Below are positions 23,113 to 36,124 of a stretch of 64,000 nucleotides of DNA, piece by piece (position 1 is the first letter of the stretch; every line of letters starts with the position of its first letter). This DNA comes from Gigaspora rosea. Lineage: Eukaryota; Glomeromycota; Glomeromycetes; Diversisporales; Gigasporaceae. The notes under the pieces were generated by a model. That model saw only the letters and a program-made list of their open reading frames with translations, searched no databases and was not told the origin of the DNA. The translations under genes and the position numbers were made by a program. The stretch spans positions 138,273 to 202,272 of the forward strand of contig QKWP01000417.1 of NCBI GenBank assembly GCA_003550325.1, read 5' to 3'.

Positions 23113-24306
23113 GTTGTGCCTCAGATCGATTCATATGCCAGATCTAATCCGACATGCTTCAAATGCTGATTCTTAGGTGATACATGTCATCTGTCAATTG
23201 GTCATCTGATGTGCTGGGTTGTAATCTGATACAAGATCATCAAAATCTAAAAAAAAGAATTTTTTTCAGGCCTTCTTAAGACTTCGGGTAAGCTTATAAA
23301 TTTTGCTATTTTTTTTTACGTTGGGTCATTACATTGACTTTTTTTTTGTTTTTTCTGTTATTAGCATTTCTTCCTTTTAGGGTGACTTTATTATTTTTGA
23401 GTCATTATCGTCATTGTAAGTTTATCATTTGTTTGGTGTCGTTGTTTCGTTGCCTTTTTTTTTGTCACTAACATTTCTTCTTCTTAGGTGTGATTTCATC
23501 ATTGAAGTTATTGCTTTTGAAGTTTTCAGAACTGTTGTCATTAAAACCAGTTAGTTATCACTTGTTATTATTATTATTATTATTATATGTGTTAACTAAT
23601 GCTTTATCTCTTGTATATCGTTATGCTGCTTTTTTTTCTATATTTACTAATGCTTCTTTTTCAGGTATGATTTTGTCATTAGAGACTTTGTCATTATTGG
23701 AATTATTGGTCATTGTGTTGGATTCAGTAATGCAAGTTTGTTGTTTTCAAGTTGTTTTGCCATATATATTTTTTTATACTACTGTAGAGTTTTCGCATGA
23801 ATTGCACCATTTGGAGCTTATTTCTGTTGGGTTCTTGCATTTGTTCATTCTAGTTTTGGTGTGTAGATTTTTATGTTAATGAAAATTTGTAATTGTACAG
23901 CTTTATGATTTGTTACAATTTTATTGTTGTGCTTAGAGATGGGCTAAATACAAAAATTTCATTTTAGTATGCACAAGCGCATGCATTTTTTGCATGCCTG
24001 TATGCATGTTTTGACCTAAGTTATGATTTAATTTCTTAATGCTGGCCAGAATTAACTGCATACATGCAGTCATGCGCATAGTGCACATCTCTAGTTGTGC
24101 TTTTTTTTTTATTTTTTTTAATTTTATTAATAAAAAAAATTAAATTTGATAAATTAATATAATTATAATATTGCGCCAGTTTAAAACCTCAGATTATCAA
24201 CTCATGCACGTCAGATGGCCAATTGACAGATAATGTGCATTCCCTGAAAATTGGAATCTTATGTGCATTAGATTAGATCTGATGCAAGAATTGGTCTAAG
24301 GCACAC
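23113..24306. mobile_element. 1.2-kb element with long imperfect TIRs
   Basis: TGTGCCTCAGA...CAGATCTAATC and CTGTCAATTGGTCATCTGA at the left (23115-23215) have inverted partners at 24207-24305. The inverted similarity therefore spans about 130 bp. The interior from 23320 to 23700 is a degenerate tandem repeat of about 150 bp with T-runs, ACTAATGCTT/ACTAACATTT and GGTGTGATTT/GGTATGATTT. The 129-aa leucine-rich frame at 23490-23879 translates this repeat and is not taken as a gene. No transposase is seen. Confidence 0.55.
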
Positions 24307-24544
24307 TATATATATGCAGATTAGCTTCGGGCATAGCAAAAGTTATATGGGATATATTTTATTAAAGTATTTGGTTTATTATATTTGGTCATTAAGGAAA
24401 GTATGATTATCTAATATAATTAATTAATATGAAATAATCTTTAGATATAGAGTTCCAAACCAGTTTGAAAATTTTTAACCGTGACCCGTTAGGTAAAAAC
24501 CGGTAAACAACTAACTATTTGAAACTAAACCTACTATCTGATTA

Positions 24545-24665
24545 AAATGGATCATCCAATTAAAATTAGGTGACCCAGATACCTGATTATAATTGGGTGA
24601 CCTAGATACCTACTATAATCAGGTGACCCAAATACCCGATTATAATTAGGTAACCCAGTATTATT
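24545..24665 (+). repeat. GGTGACCCAGATACC-type tandem repeat
   Basis: Three to four units of about 31-33 bp repeat TATAATTGGGTGACC plus TAGATACC with substitutions. Confidence 0.7.
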
Positions 24666-24717
24666 CTTTTTTTTTGTTAGTAACATTATTTATCACTATT
24701 TATTTTTGGCATAGTCG

Positions 24718-24790
24718 GGTGATTGAATCTCCAAATGGGAGATCGAATCTCCAAATGGAAGATCGAATCTCTATGATTAATTAAATCTCC
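24718..24790 (+). repeat. GATCGAATCTCCAAATGG tandem repeat
   Basis: About three 20-21-bp units of GATCGAATCTCCAAATGGGA with small changes. Confidence 0.7.
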
Positions 24791-25284
24791 AATCGAAGGA
24801 TTAAAGTCACATATAAATTAAAATATATGTAAAGGTTTTATGGGTAAATAGTGAACAAATAGTTAACGATTGTAGATACAGTAGTATTTAGTGTTGTTTT
24901 AATAACCTGATGTATTGATTTATATTAATAAAGAGAACCCTTATACCCATAATTATATGCGTTAGTTTATTGTTTTAAATCATTTAACCTTAATCACTCT
25001 TTTGTACACGATCAAACAAAACTGGCCCAAGCTCTCCCAACTAATCATATCACGAATATTTGGGTGATCCTAATATCCAATTACTTGCTATTCATTGATC
25101 TGCAGTCCAGAGCTATATGATTAATATTGCGTTGCATTAGGATTTCAGATTGTAAAAATATATTGCAAAAAAAAATTATTATTTTACAAAAATATTGTTG
25201 AATAGCAGATAGTAGTAGGTAAAGGTGGTATAAGGTGATAGGCAAATCATGGATTTCTTCCATTTAACACGAAGCTAATGACTA

Positions 25285-26014
25285 CAGTCAGACCTCCCTA
25301 TAGTTATACCCCATATAGTCACACCTCTATTTAAGCACCTGATTTTGTGCGATGAACTTAAACATAGTAAAAAACCTCATTATAGTCACAAATCACTTAT
25401 AATCACTATCACTATGAAAATTTGATTTTTTAACAATTTTATTAATAAAAAAACCCTTATTATAGTCACCAAATTTTAACTAAATACGGATTATAAAATC
25501 TGATTGGCCAATTTTCATATTCACGTATATTTAAAATTATCTATTAAAGCTTCTTAAAGGTTTGATAGCAAATAACTTTTGATCCAATGATCCAATTTAG
25601 ATGAAACAACTACCAAAATGTTCATCTCAATGAGACGATTCTAATGAGTCCAAAATCGTTAAAATCGAACACATGCTCCTGAGATCGTTAAGGATTTGTA
25701 TCACTTTACATGTTTAAGAATTGATTAAATTTAAACATCTGAGTGAAAAATCCTTAATAATATTAGCTTGTAATTAAATTTGGATGATTTTGGACTCTTT
25801 AGAATCGTCTCATTGAGTTGAACACTCTGGTAGTTGTTTTCCAAATTGGGCCACTGGATTAAATTTTTAAATAGTGTTTCAAATATGCGCAAATATATTA
25901 CTTATTGGCCTTTGATCATATGCCCATAATGAGATATTTTATTTATAGTCACACCTCTTTACAATCACTAAAATAGGGTGCAACTGACTTGGTGATTATA
26001 GAGAGGGGCGACTA
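25285..26014. mobile_element. pogo/Tc1-mariner-like non-autonomous element 1
   Basis: The left end TA-CAGTCAGACCTCCCTATAG and a decayed right end (GATTATAGAGAGGGGCGACT-A, then TA) are inverted. Subterminal ATAGTCACACCTCT words occur on both arms. TA target duplications and CAGT ends with ACCTC are typical of pogo-type mariner elements. A foldback with GAGACGATTCTAATGAGTCC arms lies inside (about 25569-25865). No transposase. Confidence 0.75.
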
Positions 26015-26144
26015 TAGTTAAAATGAATCAACAAGTTACAGCACTGGCACATGGCAGCTCCATGAATCGGCGATACTACCAACGACGTAAACGATGTAAC
26101 AGCATCAAATAAAACATTGTTATATAGAAAAAAACAAATTAGTA

Positions 26145-26879
26145 CAGATTGACCTCTCTATAGTCACACCCATAGTCACACCTCTATATAAGTACCCAAT
26201 ATTGTGCAACAGACTTAAAATATAGTAAAAGCACCTGTTTATAGTCACATATCACTTATCATCACTATCATCAAAAAATTTTAATTTTTTTATCCATTTT
26301 CTTAATAATAAACCTCGTTATAGTCACCAATTTTGACTAAATATGGATTATAAAATCTGATTGGCCAATATTCATATTCATGTTTATTTATTAAAAATTC
26401 TTAAATCAAATAACTTTTGATCTAGTGGTCCAATTTGGGTGTAACAACCACCAAATGTTTGTTTCGATATGACAATTTTAATGAGCCCAAAATCATTAAA
26501 ATTAAATCACACGCTCCTGAGATTATTAAGGGTTTGTTTCACTTTACATGTTAAGAATTGATTAAATTTAAACGTCTAAGTGAAAAATCCTTAAAGATCA
26601 TAGCTTTTTGTAATTAGATTTGGATAATTTTGAACTCTTTAAAATCATCTCATTGAGTCAAACACTCCTGTAGTTGTTTTATCCAAATTGGACCACTGAA
26701 TCAATAGTTATTCACTATCAAACATTTTAAATTTTTTAATAATTTCAAATATGCCAAATATATTACTTATTGGCCTTTGGTCACGTGATCATAACAAGGT
26801 ATTTTATTTATAGTCACACCTCTATACAATCACCAAAATAGGGTGCGACGAACTTGGTGATTATAGATAGTTCAGACTG
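26145..26879. mobile_element. pogo/Tc1-mariner-like non-autonomous element 2
   Basis: A second copy of the same family starts at TA-CAGATTGACCTCTCTATAG and ends GATAGTTCAGACTG-TA. It shares with element 1 the order of ATAGTCACACC ends, TTATAAAATCTGATTGGCCA and the internal foldback. The length of 735 bp is almost equal to the 730 bp of element 1. No transposase. Confidence 0.8.
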
Positions 26880-26884
26880 TATAC

Positions 26885-27195
26885 AGAAACGATATTACAA
26901 CATTAACAGTGTCAGCACACCGCAAGAAATAAAAAATGAAATACCACTAATTAGCAATACCATCAATAACAATGCCAATCAATGATGACAACTGCAAATG
27001 ACTAAAAAACAAAAAAGGCAAATTAGTATTCAGACACTAGTTAAAGTAAAATGATAGCACAACACCAACAGTACCAGTACACTGCAAATTCAAGCAATAC
27101 AAAAGTGAAATACTACTGATTGGCAATACTAGCAAGGATGATGCAAACCAACGACAATATTGGCAAAACAATTAAAAGTAAAAGTACAGTACTAG
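26885..27195 (+). repeat. Two direct repeats rich in CAA/CAG words
   Basis: Two blocks of about 150 bp share CAGTACCAGTACACTGCAA/CAGTGTCAGCACACCGCAA, TGAAATACCACTAATTAGCA/TGAAATACTACTGATTGGCA and CAATGCCAATCAATGATGAC-like words. A third partial block lies near 26040-26110. No coding frame is preserved. Confidence 0.5.
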
Positions 27196-27544
27196 AAATG
27201 TCGCTATATAGTAAGTGGTTGAAAAAATATATATTAGTCAACAATATGTGAAAAAAAGCAAAGCGATGTGAAAAATAGATATAGATCATCTTCTATCTGT
27301 ATAACTGAAAGAGAAATTTTTAAACTTTTGAACTTATTGCATATTAATCACTAAATCAACTGATTATTTATTAACCAAATATCTGGGCCAATCGAATATT
27401 TATTTATAATCGTTTATTAACCAGATATCCACTTTTTATATTAACAACCGGTTTGACAAAACTATTATCCAATTAATAATTTTTTCAGTTCGGATAATAG
27501 GTTACATAGTTAACTGAGTGATAGATTGGAACCCTATTTAGATG

Positions 27545-29345
27545 TAACCCTTATTTCTCTATTCCCTATTTTATTAACTTTATATATTCCTATTCCATTC
27601 TATACCCAGTTTAGTCAGAATAAATTAAATTATTATAGTAAATCAAACTGTGGAATCTTCCTATCACAACTTTGTTTGTCTCTCATTTATAAGTATAGAA
27701 CAATAACAACTTCTGCTATTGAGCAACCTACATAGTCTTTCTTAGCATCACTTTTTTCTTGCACCCTTTTTTTTTTTGATTGTATATTAAATTGTCATTA
27801 CGACAAGCTATTTTTACACCTTGGGGTGAGATAGAGATCGAAGCAACCAGAGAGTTCACAAAAAAGACACATTAATTTTCTATGCTTACTAAATACTGTA
27901 CTATAATATGATCTGATTACCTCATACATACTCAATTATCTTATACTACTCAATTGTCTCATGCTTACTTATTTACCTCATGCTCATTCTATTACCTATC
28001 TCGATTATTATATTAATTGATTATACTAATCAATGTCAAAGCCCACTAAATTGAACTGATAAAATTTTCTAACTATATATCTATAAATTATAAAATAATA
28101 ATAATGATAATAAATATTAAATACTAAAAAATAATCATAACCAACAATCATATTAGAAATAACTTATAAGTTTTTTCTGCATAAAAATAATTTTAATTTG
28201 TTAGTAATAATTAATATACTATGTTTTACAAACCATCAAAAAAGACCCAAAAAGGCTTATGAAGCCAGGACACAATTCTGAGACAGAAAATTCTGAAACT
28301 GAAAATTCTGAAGAGTTTGCTTATAATGAGGCAGTTAAAAATAAAAATACAGCAAGCATTATAGAGAGGCTTTGTGTAGTAGCAAGAAATTTTTGCTTAT
28401 AATGAGCAAAGTAAGAATAATTATATTGAAAACTTTGCAAATAAACTGAAGCATACAGCAAATGAATATTATTAGAAACGTGATTCTAACAAACCTATAA
28501 TTCATCTTATTTGGAAAACTCAATCTGCACTAAAGAATAAAAAGACAGCAACAGTCATATAGGCAGATTTGACACCAAATCGATTATATCACATTATGTG
28601 ATAATTTGGATTCGAACATTATGGCGTTAATACTATAAATATATTTAATATATATAATTGACACAAATTTATTACACGAAGGATAATTTTTAAGGCTTTT
28701 AATAATACAGTATATAATTCAAAGAAATATAATAAATTTATTAATAAAAATAAATAGTAAGTCTAATTTAAAAAACATAACAAATCTCTTAGAAAATAAA
28801 TATTGAATGCTATCATTTTCGAAATTGGTCTCAATATTTTCACAATATTTTCATACAGAGTATTTCACTTTACACCTGTACTTTTAAAAATATTTGTTCC
28901 ATAATAAATATTTCAAGATTTTTGTTTCTCGATCTTCTATGCAATTCATATATTTAGCATGATAACCTAAAGACTTTAAAAAAAGAGGTTTGTAAATATA
29001 AAGGTGCTAAAAAAAAAAATAAACAAAAGACAGAAAACCTGATATAAATTCTTATTTAAAAGCTAATATTTTTAGTTTCAATACCTTTTGCTCATTTCTA
29101 CCTATTTCTACTTATTTCTACTTATTTCTACTCATTTCAACAAAAACTCATTTACAACCTATCTACAAACTATGATTGCGAGTAGATTCAAGAGAGTTAA
29201 TTGTTTATGATTGGTTTAGAAATCATCTGATTGTAATATTGATTTTTATTGTAGGACAAATTCATAATAATCCCAAACCAAATTTATTTAATTGGCGCAA
29301 ATTTGAAGATCTTATTTACAAATTCACGATCATTACAAAATTTAC
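27545..29345. other. AT-rich stretch upstream of a transposase relic
   Basis: Simple repeats such as CTTATTTCTACTTATTTCTA occur near 29095-29135. The 69-aa frame at 27526 starts in the preceding element and has no family features. Nothing else is supported. Confidence 0.5.
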
Positions 29346-29349
29346 ACAG

Positions 29350-31125
29350 TGATTGGAGCCAAATTAGCCTATATGTGTGAAGCAACAAAAGGAATGCCTA
29401 CATTGCATACCTTTTGGAACCAAAAAGAAACTACTAAAGAAGCAAAATTGTATGATAATGAAGAGGTGAAAATTGATGAAGTGAAGAAAGTTGATAAGGA
29501 TAGTGAACAGGAAGAAGTTGATTAGAATAGAGAACAGGAAGAAGTCAATGAGAATAATGATACTAGAAGGATATCAGAAGATAAGATTGAAACTTATAAT
29601 TGGCATAAGAAAATTCTGACTGCTCTTGAAAACTTAGTTCTAGATATCAAAAAGGAAAATGTAAATAGTGAAGTTTGGGTATGCCTTAATAGCATTCATT
29701 TTTATCTCCAACTTGTAAAACAAAATCATAAGAAAATAGAAGCAAGTAAAGTAGTTGCAGATACAACAGAAAAAAGGGTATACCATGCTAAATGCATTTG
29801 TTCTTGGGTTTATGAATATATAATGACTCATCAAATTTCTTACTCACACCGAGGGCACCACACTAAAAAATAGAGCTTTCTCTAGAACCTTCTTCAAGTA
29901 AAGTCTTGTGTTAGAAAAAATAAATAGGATGCTATAAATAAATAAGGTCATTTTACCAGGACTCGAATTTGCACTACCTCTAACCATTTCTCTTAATACT
30001 GTAAGAAATTATTTGAAAGAGCTTGGATATGTGTATAAAAGGGTAAAAAAGGGTGTCTATATAGATGGGCATGAGAGAGAAGATGTAATAGCCTATCAAA
30101 ATATATTTTTGGATCGAATAAATGAACTTGAACAGAAAATGTCTATATTTTCAAGGGATAATATGGAAGAGAAAACCTAGCCAAATGATAGTATTCAGCC
30201 TCTTATTCTTGTAACACATAATGAATGCATCTTTTCGGCTAATAATAAAAGTCAATAATTTTGGATTCCTAATAGTGAGCAGCCCTTATAAAAAAAAGGT
30301 CAATTCATATTAGTAAATTTCTTACTGATGTTTGTAGCTGTCTTGTGCTTCCTGATAAATACAACTATCAAGCGATTTTTCTAAAGAAGCTTGTGTCATT
30401 ATATACTCCAGTAAAAACTATTATAGATGGTGGAACTGCAAAAACTTTAATTAATCAAGTAACTACTTGCGCTATTCCTATATCCAAAGCATGTTTTCCA
30501 AAATATCAAGCATTGTTTGTATTTGACAATGCAAAACGTTATGCTGCTTTTGCACCTAATGCACTTATTGCCAAGATTATGAATCTTAGTCCTGCTAGAA
30601 AACAAGTGAAAATGCGCAGTACATTATACTTTCATGAGAGAATAAAATATGACCAGTGCATATTTTTTTCATCAGATTATTCCATTCATAAATTACATGA
30701 AGAAGCTAAAGAATTAAGACAAGTTTAAATAAAAAAGGATTATGTCAAAAGATGGATTGAAGTTAGAGGAAGCACAAAAATTAATGAGCTAGTAGCCAGA
30801 TTTTTTAGCACAAAAGGGCAATTAGAAGAAATTATTATTGTAGCTGGGAATCAAATTGTGTTTTACTCCAAATTTTACTGTAAGCTCAATTATATTGAAA
30901 ACTTCTGGGGAGCTGCCAAGAAATATAGTCGGTCACATTGTGATTGCTTGTGGAGAGGATTACAACAAACTGTTCTATTAGCTCTCAATTCTGTCCCACT
31001 TCAAACTATTCATTGGTTTACAAGAAAAGTATTTCGCTATATAGGCATATTAAAAAGGATTATAAAGTAAAGCTGCAGAATTTGCAATTAAAAAATATCG
31101 CTTACATTGCTGAATTCCTGAATTA
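29350..31125 (+). pseudogene. DDE-type transposase, IS630/Tc1-mariner-related, decayed
   Basis: Pieces in order, separated by stops and shifts: GAKLAYMCEATKGMPTLHTF; WVYEYIMTHQIS; a helix-turn-helix-like LPLTISLNTVRNYLKELGYV with KKGVYIDGHEREDVIAYQ; PLILVTHNECIF (usually HDECxF, here Asp to Asn); VLPDKYNYQAIFL; and near the end CKLNYIENFWGAAKKYSRSH with LLALNSVPLQTIHWFTRKVF. The NxIExFWGAAKxY block is characteristic of this fungal DDE group. At least five stops remain, for example TAG near 29524 and 30178. Terminal repeats were not located. Confidence 0.8.
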
Positions 31126-33535
31126 GTTTTAAATTCAATCGAAATTGATTAATATATTTTTTTTTTGCAATGATATAAATTTTAACTTTTATTAAATACT
31201 TATCTTTTTTTTGAACTTTTTAAAAGAATAAATTTGGGCAATTTAACAACTTATTTTAAGGATATAGCACACTATTAAATTGTGATCAATTTTTAGATAA
31301 AAAAAATTTTGTATCACTATTAACTTTCAAATAATAATTAGCTTAGTGTTATACTAATTTTATGAAATTGATAATAATTCAGAAATTTTTGAATTGCACT
31401 TATGCGCCATCTATTTTATTTAAAGTTGGTATTCTTTATTTTTACAAAGTTGCATCGATTGGCTAAAATTATTTATTGATAGATTGCTGTTCAACACTTT
31501 ACTCTTTTAAATTATAGATCTTCCTCTTAACAAGCGTTTATGCTAAAAACCTTCACTACAAATCTTGAACTTGAAACTGGTCTAAATTTTTGTGTTTCTG
31601 TTTTTTTATTTTTTAAAATAGGCTAGATCTATAAGTACTTTAAAGCTAAAATGTATAATATGGTCTTATTGCATTAATAAATATCTATCCTCGTATATAA
31701 ATATTGCTTATCTAATTCTGGGTATAATTATAAAGGTTTTAGTACATATAGTGATAGATTTGTATCAAATATAAAATAGCCAAAATTATCTGTTTTAACT
31801 GCATATATAATGCAACCAAATTTTTTTTATTAATATGATATACAGAGCAGCCAAATTTTCATATATAGAGTAGCCAAATTTTCATATATAGGGTGGCCAA
31901 ATTGTTTGTTAAATTATAAAAATACTATAACTTCAACCTGCTATAATTTTTTTATAAAAAAATTTAAAAAACATTTAAGAATATGGAAGTGTTTAGCTTG
32001 TTTTGATTTAACATTTTAAAATAATATTTTTTGTTTACTATATTTTTTAAAGAAGAATTAGCAATTTGAACTACATCAATTTTGTTGGTTGGGACTAGGT
32101 TGTACACACTATATAAAACAAATAAAATAACAATATGTATAAATTACAAGTGTTTTAAGACTTGTTATTTATAAAAAATATTGCTACTCACACTTTTATT
32201 TATTATATTAACTAGATTATTATAATAATTTCATAAAACATAAATACTTTTACAAAGTTATTTTTAACAAAATTCTAAAAAATACTAATTAAAATTAATA
32301 ATATATTATTTTCTGTTTTTTTACGTCTCAGAATATTACTATTGCAATCATTACAAGCATAAGCATAAATACGGTAGTAATTATAATTAAAATACAAAGC
32401 AATGTAATAAAAGTTGTAATTTCTGCTTAACATTTTTATGTATATATAATTTAATGTATCAAAAATATAGATTATTATTTAAAATTTTTTGATTGACTGA
32501 TTAACTTTTATGAAAATTTTATAATGATAAATATTCAGGAATGAATTGTGAGTGGTAATAGTATAACATCCGAAGTAGAGTTATTAGAAATTATCCACTT
32601 AAATAGATATTTTGTTGATCTTTTTTAATTATTCACATCATTATTACTGTATTAACATGGGTAATAAAATTCTAAGGGTTTAAATAAGTGATGAGCAAAT
32701 GTGGCCAAGATTTATATAATTTTCAGTTTGTTTTTTTTTTACATATCTATATGCATGATTCTGAAAATTCCACATGTTGTCTATGATAGTTTGAATTGTT
32801 CAAATTTTAATTATTATAGATTTAGAGACCACTATAACTTAGAAAGATTTTAGCCATACAAAAAGTCCCTTTGTATTTCAAATAAGCTTTGAACTATATA
32901 TACAATACCACAATTTACATTTTCTAAATTAGTCTTGTAATTAAAAATGAGGTGTTAATAAAGATCAAAAAAAAAAGCATAATATAAATTTTATAAATTT
33001 GTTCTTGCTGGCTGATAAACTTGTTATTGCCATCTGATAAACTAAGATAAGTAAGATTCCAAGAGAAATGAAATATCGGACTTTCAAATTTATTATTTAA
33101 TAGTTTTCTATACACTTTGGGATTTATATATTTATTATATACTGGGTTCTATATATTAAGTGGAAATTTCATTTCCACTCATACCTATAATACCAATTGT
33201 ATAGCTACTACCCATTTTCAATTTTTTTTTGTTTATTTAAACAAGTATCAACCTAGTTTATTTTCTTTTTACATGAAATTTTTGAACACATGAATTAAAA
33301 AAAAAAATTAACCATAAAAAAATTATAAATTAAAGCATGAAGATTTGGGTATACCAACTATTATAATACTAAAAATTAAGTTATACAAATTAGCATATGA
33401 ATTATGAGAATTATAATACATCAAATTACTAAATTAAGTATTCAAATGAATATTATTCAGATATTTAGTAAATTGTATTTTTTGCATGTAGCAGAAAGAA
33501 TATCTATTAAAAATTTTATATATTATATTTAATTA
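31126..33535. other. AT-rich gene desert
   Basis: No supported gene. A short tandem repeat of GCCAAATTTTCATATATAG lies at about 31848-31910. The single 63-aa minus frame near 33000 has no recognisable features. Confidence 0.55.
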
Positions 33536-34037
33536 GTGATTCGTCTAAGAACCAGTGAAAAGACATAGTAAACAGTGGAGATATGTTTACTATGTATTTT
33601 TTGCCTTTTTTGGAATCTGGAGTTTCCCAAAGAACAAACCGGTTTTCTACTAAGCAAACATCCTTTTTACATTAAGTAAAAGTGTAGAGGAGCAAATTTC
33701 GGTTATAATAGCAGTTAAATCATTAAAATCAGCCCAGTGGGTCGTGAGATATGAGCATTTTTGTCTTCGCTATATGTTTATTTTTTTGTTTACACCATAT
33801 AGTCGCAAAAACAAAAATGCTCATATCTCGTGATCCACTGGGCCGATTTTAATGATTTAACTGCTATTATGACTGGAATTTTCTCCTTTTCAATTTTTAT
33901 TTAATTTAAAAGAGATAGTTACTTAGAAGAAAATCGGTTTGACCTTTGGGAAACTCCAGATTCCAGAAAAGGCAAAAAACAATAGTAAATTTCCTCACGA
34001 TTTACTATGTTATTTCACTGGTTCTTAGGCGGATCAC
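33536..34037. mobile_element. 502-bp foldback element with arms of about 240 bp
   Basis: GTGATTCGTCTAAGAACCAG starts the left arm, and its near-complement ends the right arm at 34037. Pairing continues inward through CATAGTAAA, GGAATCTGGAGTTTCCCAAA and GCTCATATCTC, leaving a loop of about 40 bp around 33770. Nearly the whole element is self-complementary and would form a long hairpin as DNA or RNA. No ORF. Confidence 0.8.
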
Positions 34038-34399
34038 AAATTAAATATTTATAATAATATAGAATAATTATACAAAAATTCTAATAATTATTAATGATTA
34101 AATCAATTATATAGAAATGAAAATTGATTCTAATTCGATTACTTGACGAAATATAATTGAATAATATTTGTAAATTATGTAATGCCAGAAAATCTCTATG
34201 ATTCTTATATATTAAACAAGTATATTTCGTTTATATAATATAAGACTATAAAATGTGGGCAGTAGTTTATGGCGACCCGTCGCCATAGCGATCCTGTAAT
34301 CATCTAATCAAAATCGATCATGTACATCACATGATGAACGATTTGTGAAAAGCAAATTGATGAACACATGACTCACAAGACCAATTTTGATTAATCGAT

Positions 34400-34850
34400 C
34401 ACAAGTTAAAAAAAAAGCTGAATTTATCACTCCAGAAACAACCCAAAATTTTTTTATTTTTTTTAAAAAAAACTTTGCACGAATATAAAAAAAATCCCCC
34501 TAAAGTTATTACTACTGGGAACAACCCGAAATTTTTTTATTTTTTTTAAGAAATAACAACTTTGCACATCACACAAAACAAGTTAAAAAAAAAACTGAAT
34601 TATCACTACCAGGATCACATGAAACTACAAGTTAAAAAAAACCTCCCAAATTTATTACTACTGGAACAACCCAAAATTTTTTATTTTTTTTTAAAAAAAA
34701 AACTTCGCATGAAACTACAAATTAAAAAAAAAAAATTAAAAGGAATTTATCATTATCAAGAACAACCCGAACTATTTTTTTTTTTAAAAAAAAACAACTT
34801 CGCACAAAACTACAAGTTAAAAAAAAAAAATTTTGCCCAGCCCATGCACC
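34400..34850 (+). repeat. Minisatellite of about 90-110 bp with long A and T runs
   Basis: Four to five units contain ACAACCCGAAATTTTTTTA, AAACAACTTCGCACA, ACTACAAGTTAAAAAA and ATTTATCACTACCAG in the same order, with variable homopolymer length. The 97-aa frame here is a translation of the repeat. Confidence 0.75.
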
Positions 34851-34963
34851 TGTAACAGGACCAACTTAACAGAGACAAAACGAAGTCACCAGAAGCACAT
34901 TTATCAAAAGATACTAATATCATTTCAGTACTCAAATCACAAATAACAGCATAAATATCTGTA

Positions 34964-35130
34964 AGGGGCATGCCATTTATTACATAATTTTTACTATAGA
35001 TACATGGTCAGAAGTAGTAATCATGTCTATATATTATATTAGTCAATCAAATTAGATAAAATAATCACACCATACATGGGCAGATGTGGTTACTAAGTAA
35101 AAAATATTATGTAATAAATGGCATGCCCCT
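34964..35130. mobile_element. 167-bp MITE with AGGGGCATGCC ends
   Basis: AGGGGCATGCCATTTATTAC starts the element and its complement ends it at 35130. The inverted match covers at least 28 bp with a small indel, and CCATACATGG-like words pair further in. No ORF. The target duplication is not clear. Confidence 0.75.
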
Positions 35131-35150
35131 AATACCTGACAGATATATAT

Positions 35151-36080
35151 TTGGAAAAACATATTACGGGTATTCTCAACAGAATACCATCTTATAAAAT
35201 AACATTGTCATTATTCACTACCCAAACAGAAAAAGCATTACACCTTTATAGATTATTAAAAGAAAAGATTAAAGAAGAAGCATACTATTGTGTCACTATT
35301 TCAGACAAGAACTATTGCAAATATAGCACACCAAGGAACACCTGGTATCAAAATAAACATTTACAAGGATACCAATAACCAACCATTTATTGGAAATATT
35401 ATTATATTATTGCATTATTTGATAATTTACTTGAAGATGAAATAGCCATCCAAATAGATATTTGGCACGAGTATATTTATATTAAAGGAAAAGTTCAAAC
35501 TATTATAGCATAAATGCCACTTTGCACCAATTGCAAAATATATAAAGAAACAAATAACTTTGATATAAGCAAGAAAACCAAAAGACAATATAAGTGTTGT
35601 AACAAATGCAGATTACACTTTAACAATCCTAAAACAAAAGAATACAGAAGATTATATCACCAAAGAAAAATCCATTGAAAAACGAATAAAAAAACTTGAA
35701 AAATTTATACAAGAAAATTCTGATCACAGCAAAAAGAAATATAAGTATTTAAACTGCAGCGAATATAAGAACTACTAACAATTTGGACTAGGACAACGAG
35801 GAATACACACTAGGTATACTGCTTGCAGAAAAGAAAAAAATGCTTATTATAAAAACTATTTTAAAAAACAAAAAGAAAGAAGAGTGTATAAAGAACAATA
35901 CCAAATACAGAAAGCCAAGAAATTACAAGCTCAAAAATGGAAATTGATGATAGAACATGGCAGTGCCCAAAATGTAGACAATATCAACCTATCTTTGAAT
36001 ACAAAGGAATTACTGAAACCTACGAAATGATGTACTACAATAATTGTATATTATATATTGTAGAAGGGATAATCAATTGA
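35151..36080 (+). pseudogene. Decayed gene with a possible zinc-binding Cys cluster
   Basis: Broken frames read GILNRIPSYKITLSLFTTQT then EKALHLYRLLKEK, and DIWHEYIYIKGKVQTIIA. Next come MPLCTNCKIYKETNNF with KKTKRQYKCCNKCRLHF, giving CxxC and CCxxC pairs about 23 residues apart. Then YLNCSEYKNY and TACRKEKNAYYKNYFKKQKE follow, and a later segment shows another possible Cys pair. I do not recognise the family. It runs into the Nudix frame that follows and may be one gene or a mobile-element ORF with it. Confidence 0.4.
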
Positions 36081-36124
36081 AAGATAGATGATTAGTACAA
36101 GTTCTTATATTTAGAAAAGACCCA

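Larger units (their letters stand above)
24448..27536. mobile_element. hAT-like transposon, 3.1 kb, non-autonomous
   Basis: The ends TAGAGTTCCAA and TTGGAACCCTA are inverted with one mismatch. The 8-bp flanks TTTAGATA and TTTAGATG match at 7 positions. An 8-bp duplication with YAG-starting ends is the hAT signature. The interior holds minisatellites and two pogo-like elements but no transposase frame. The short TIR makes this less certain than cases with an empty site. Confidence 0.5.

Noticed and set aside
23490-23879. 129-aa leucine-rich frame resembling a membrane protein
   Set aside because: It translates a degenerate T-rich tandem repeat inside a TIR element. The hydrophobicity is a composition effect.
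34562-34855. 97-aa lysine-rich ORF
   Set aside because: It is a product of the A/T-run minisatellite. Similar words appear out of frame in neighbouring units.
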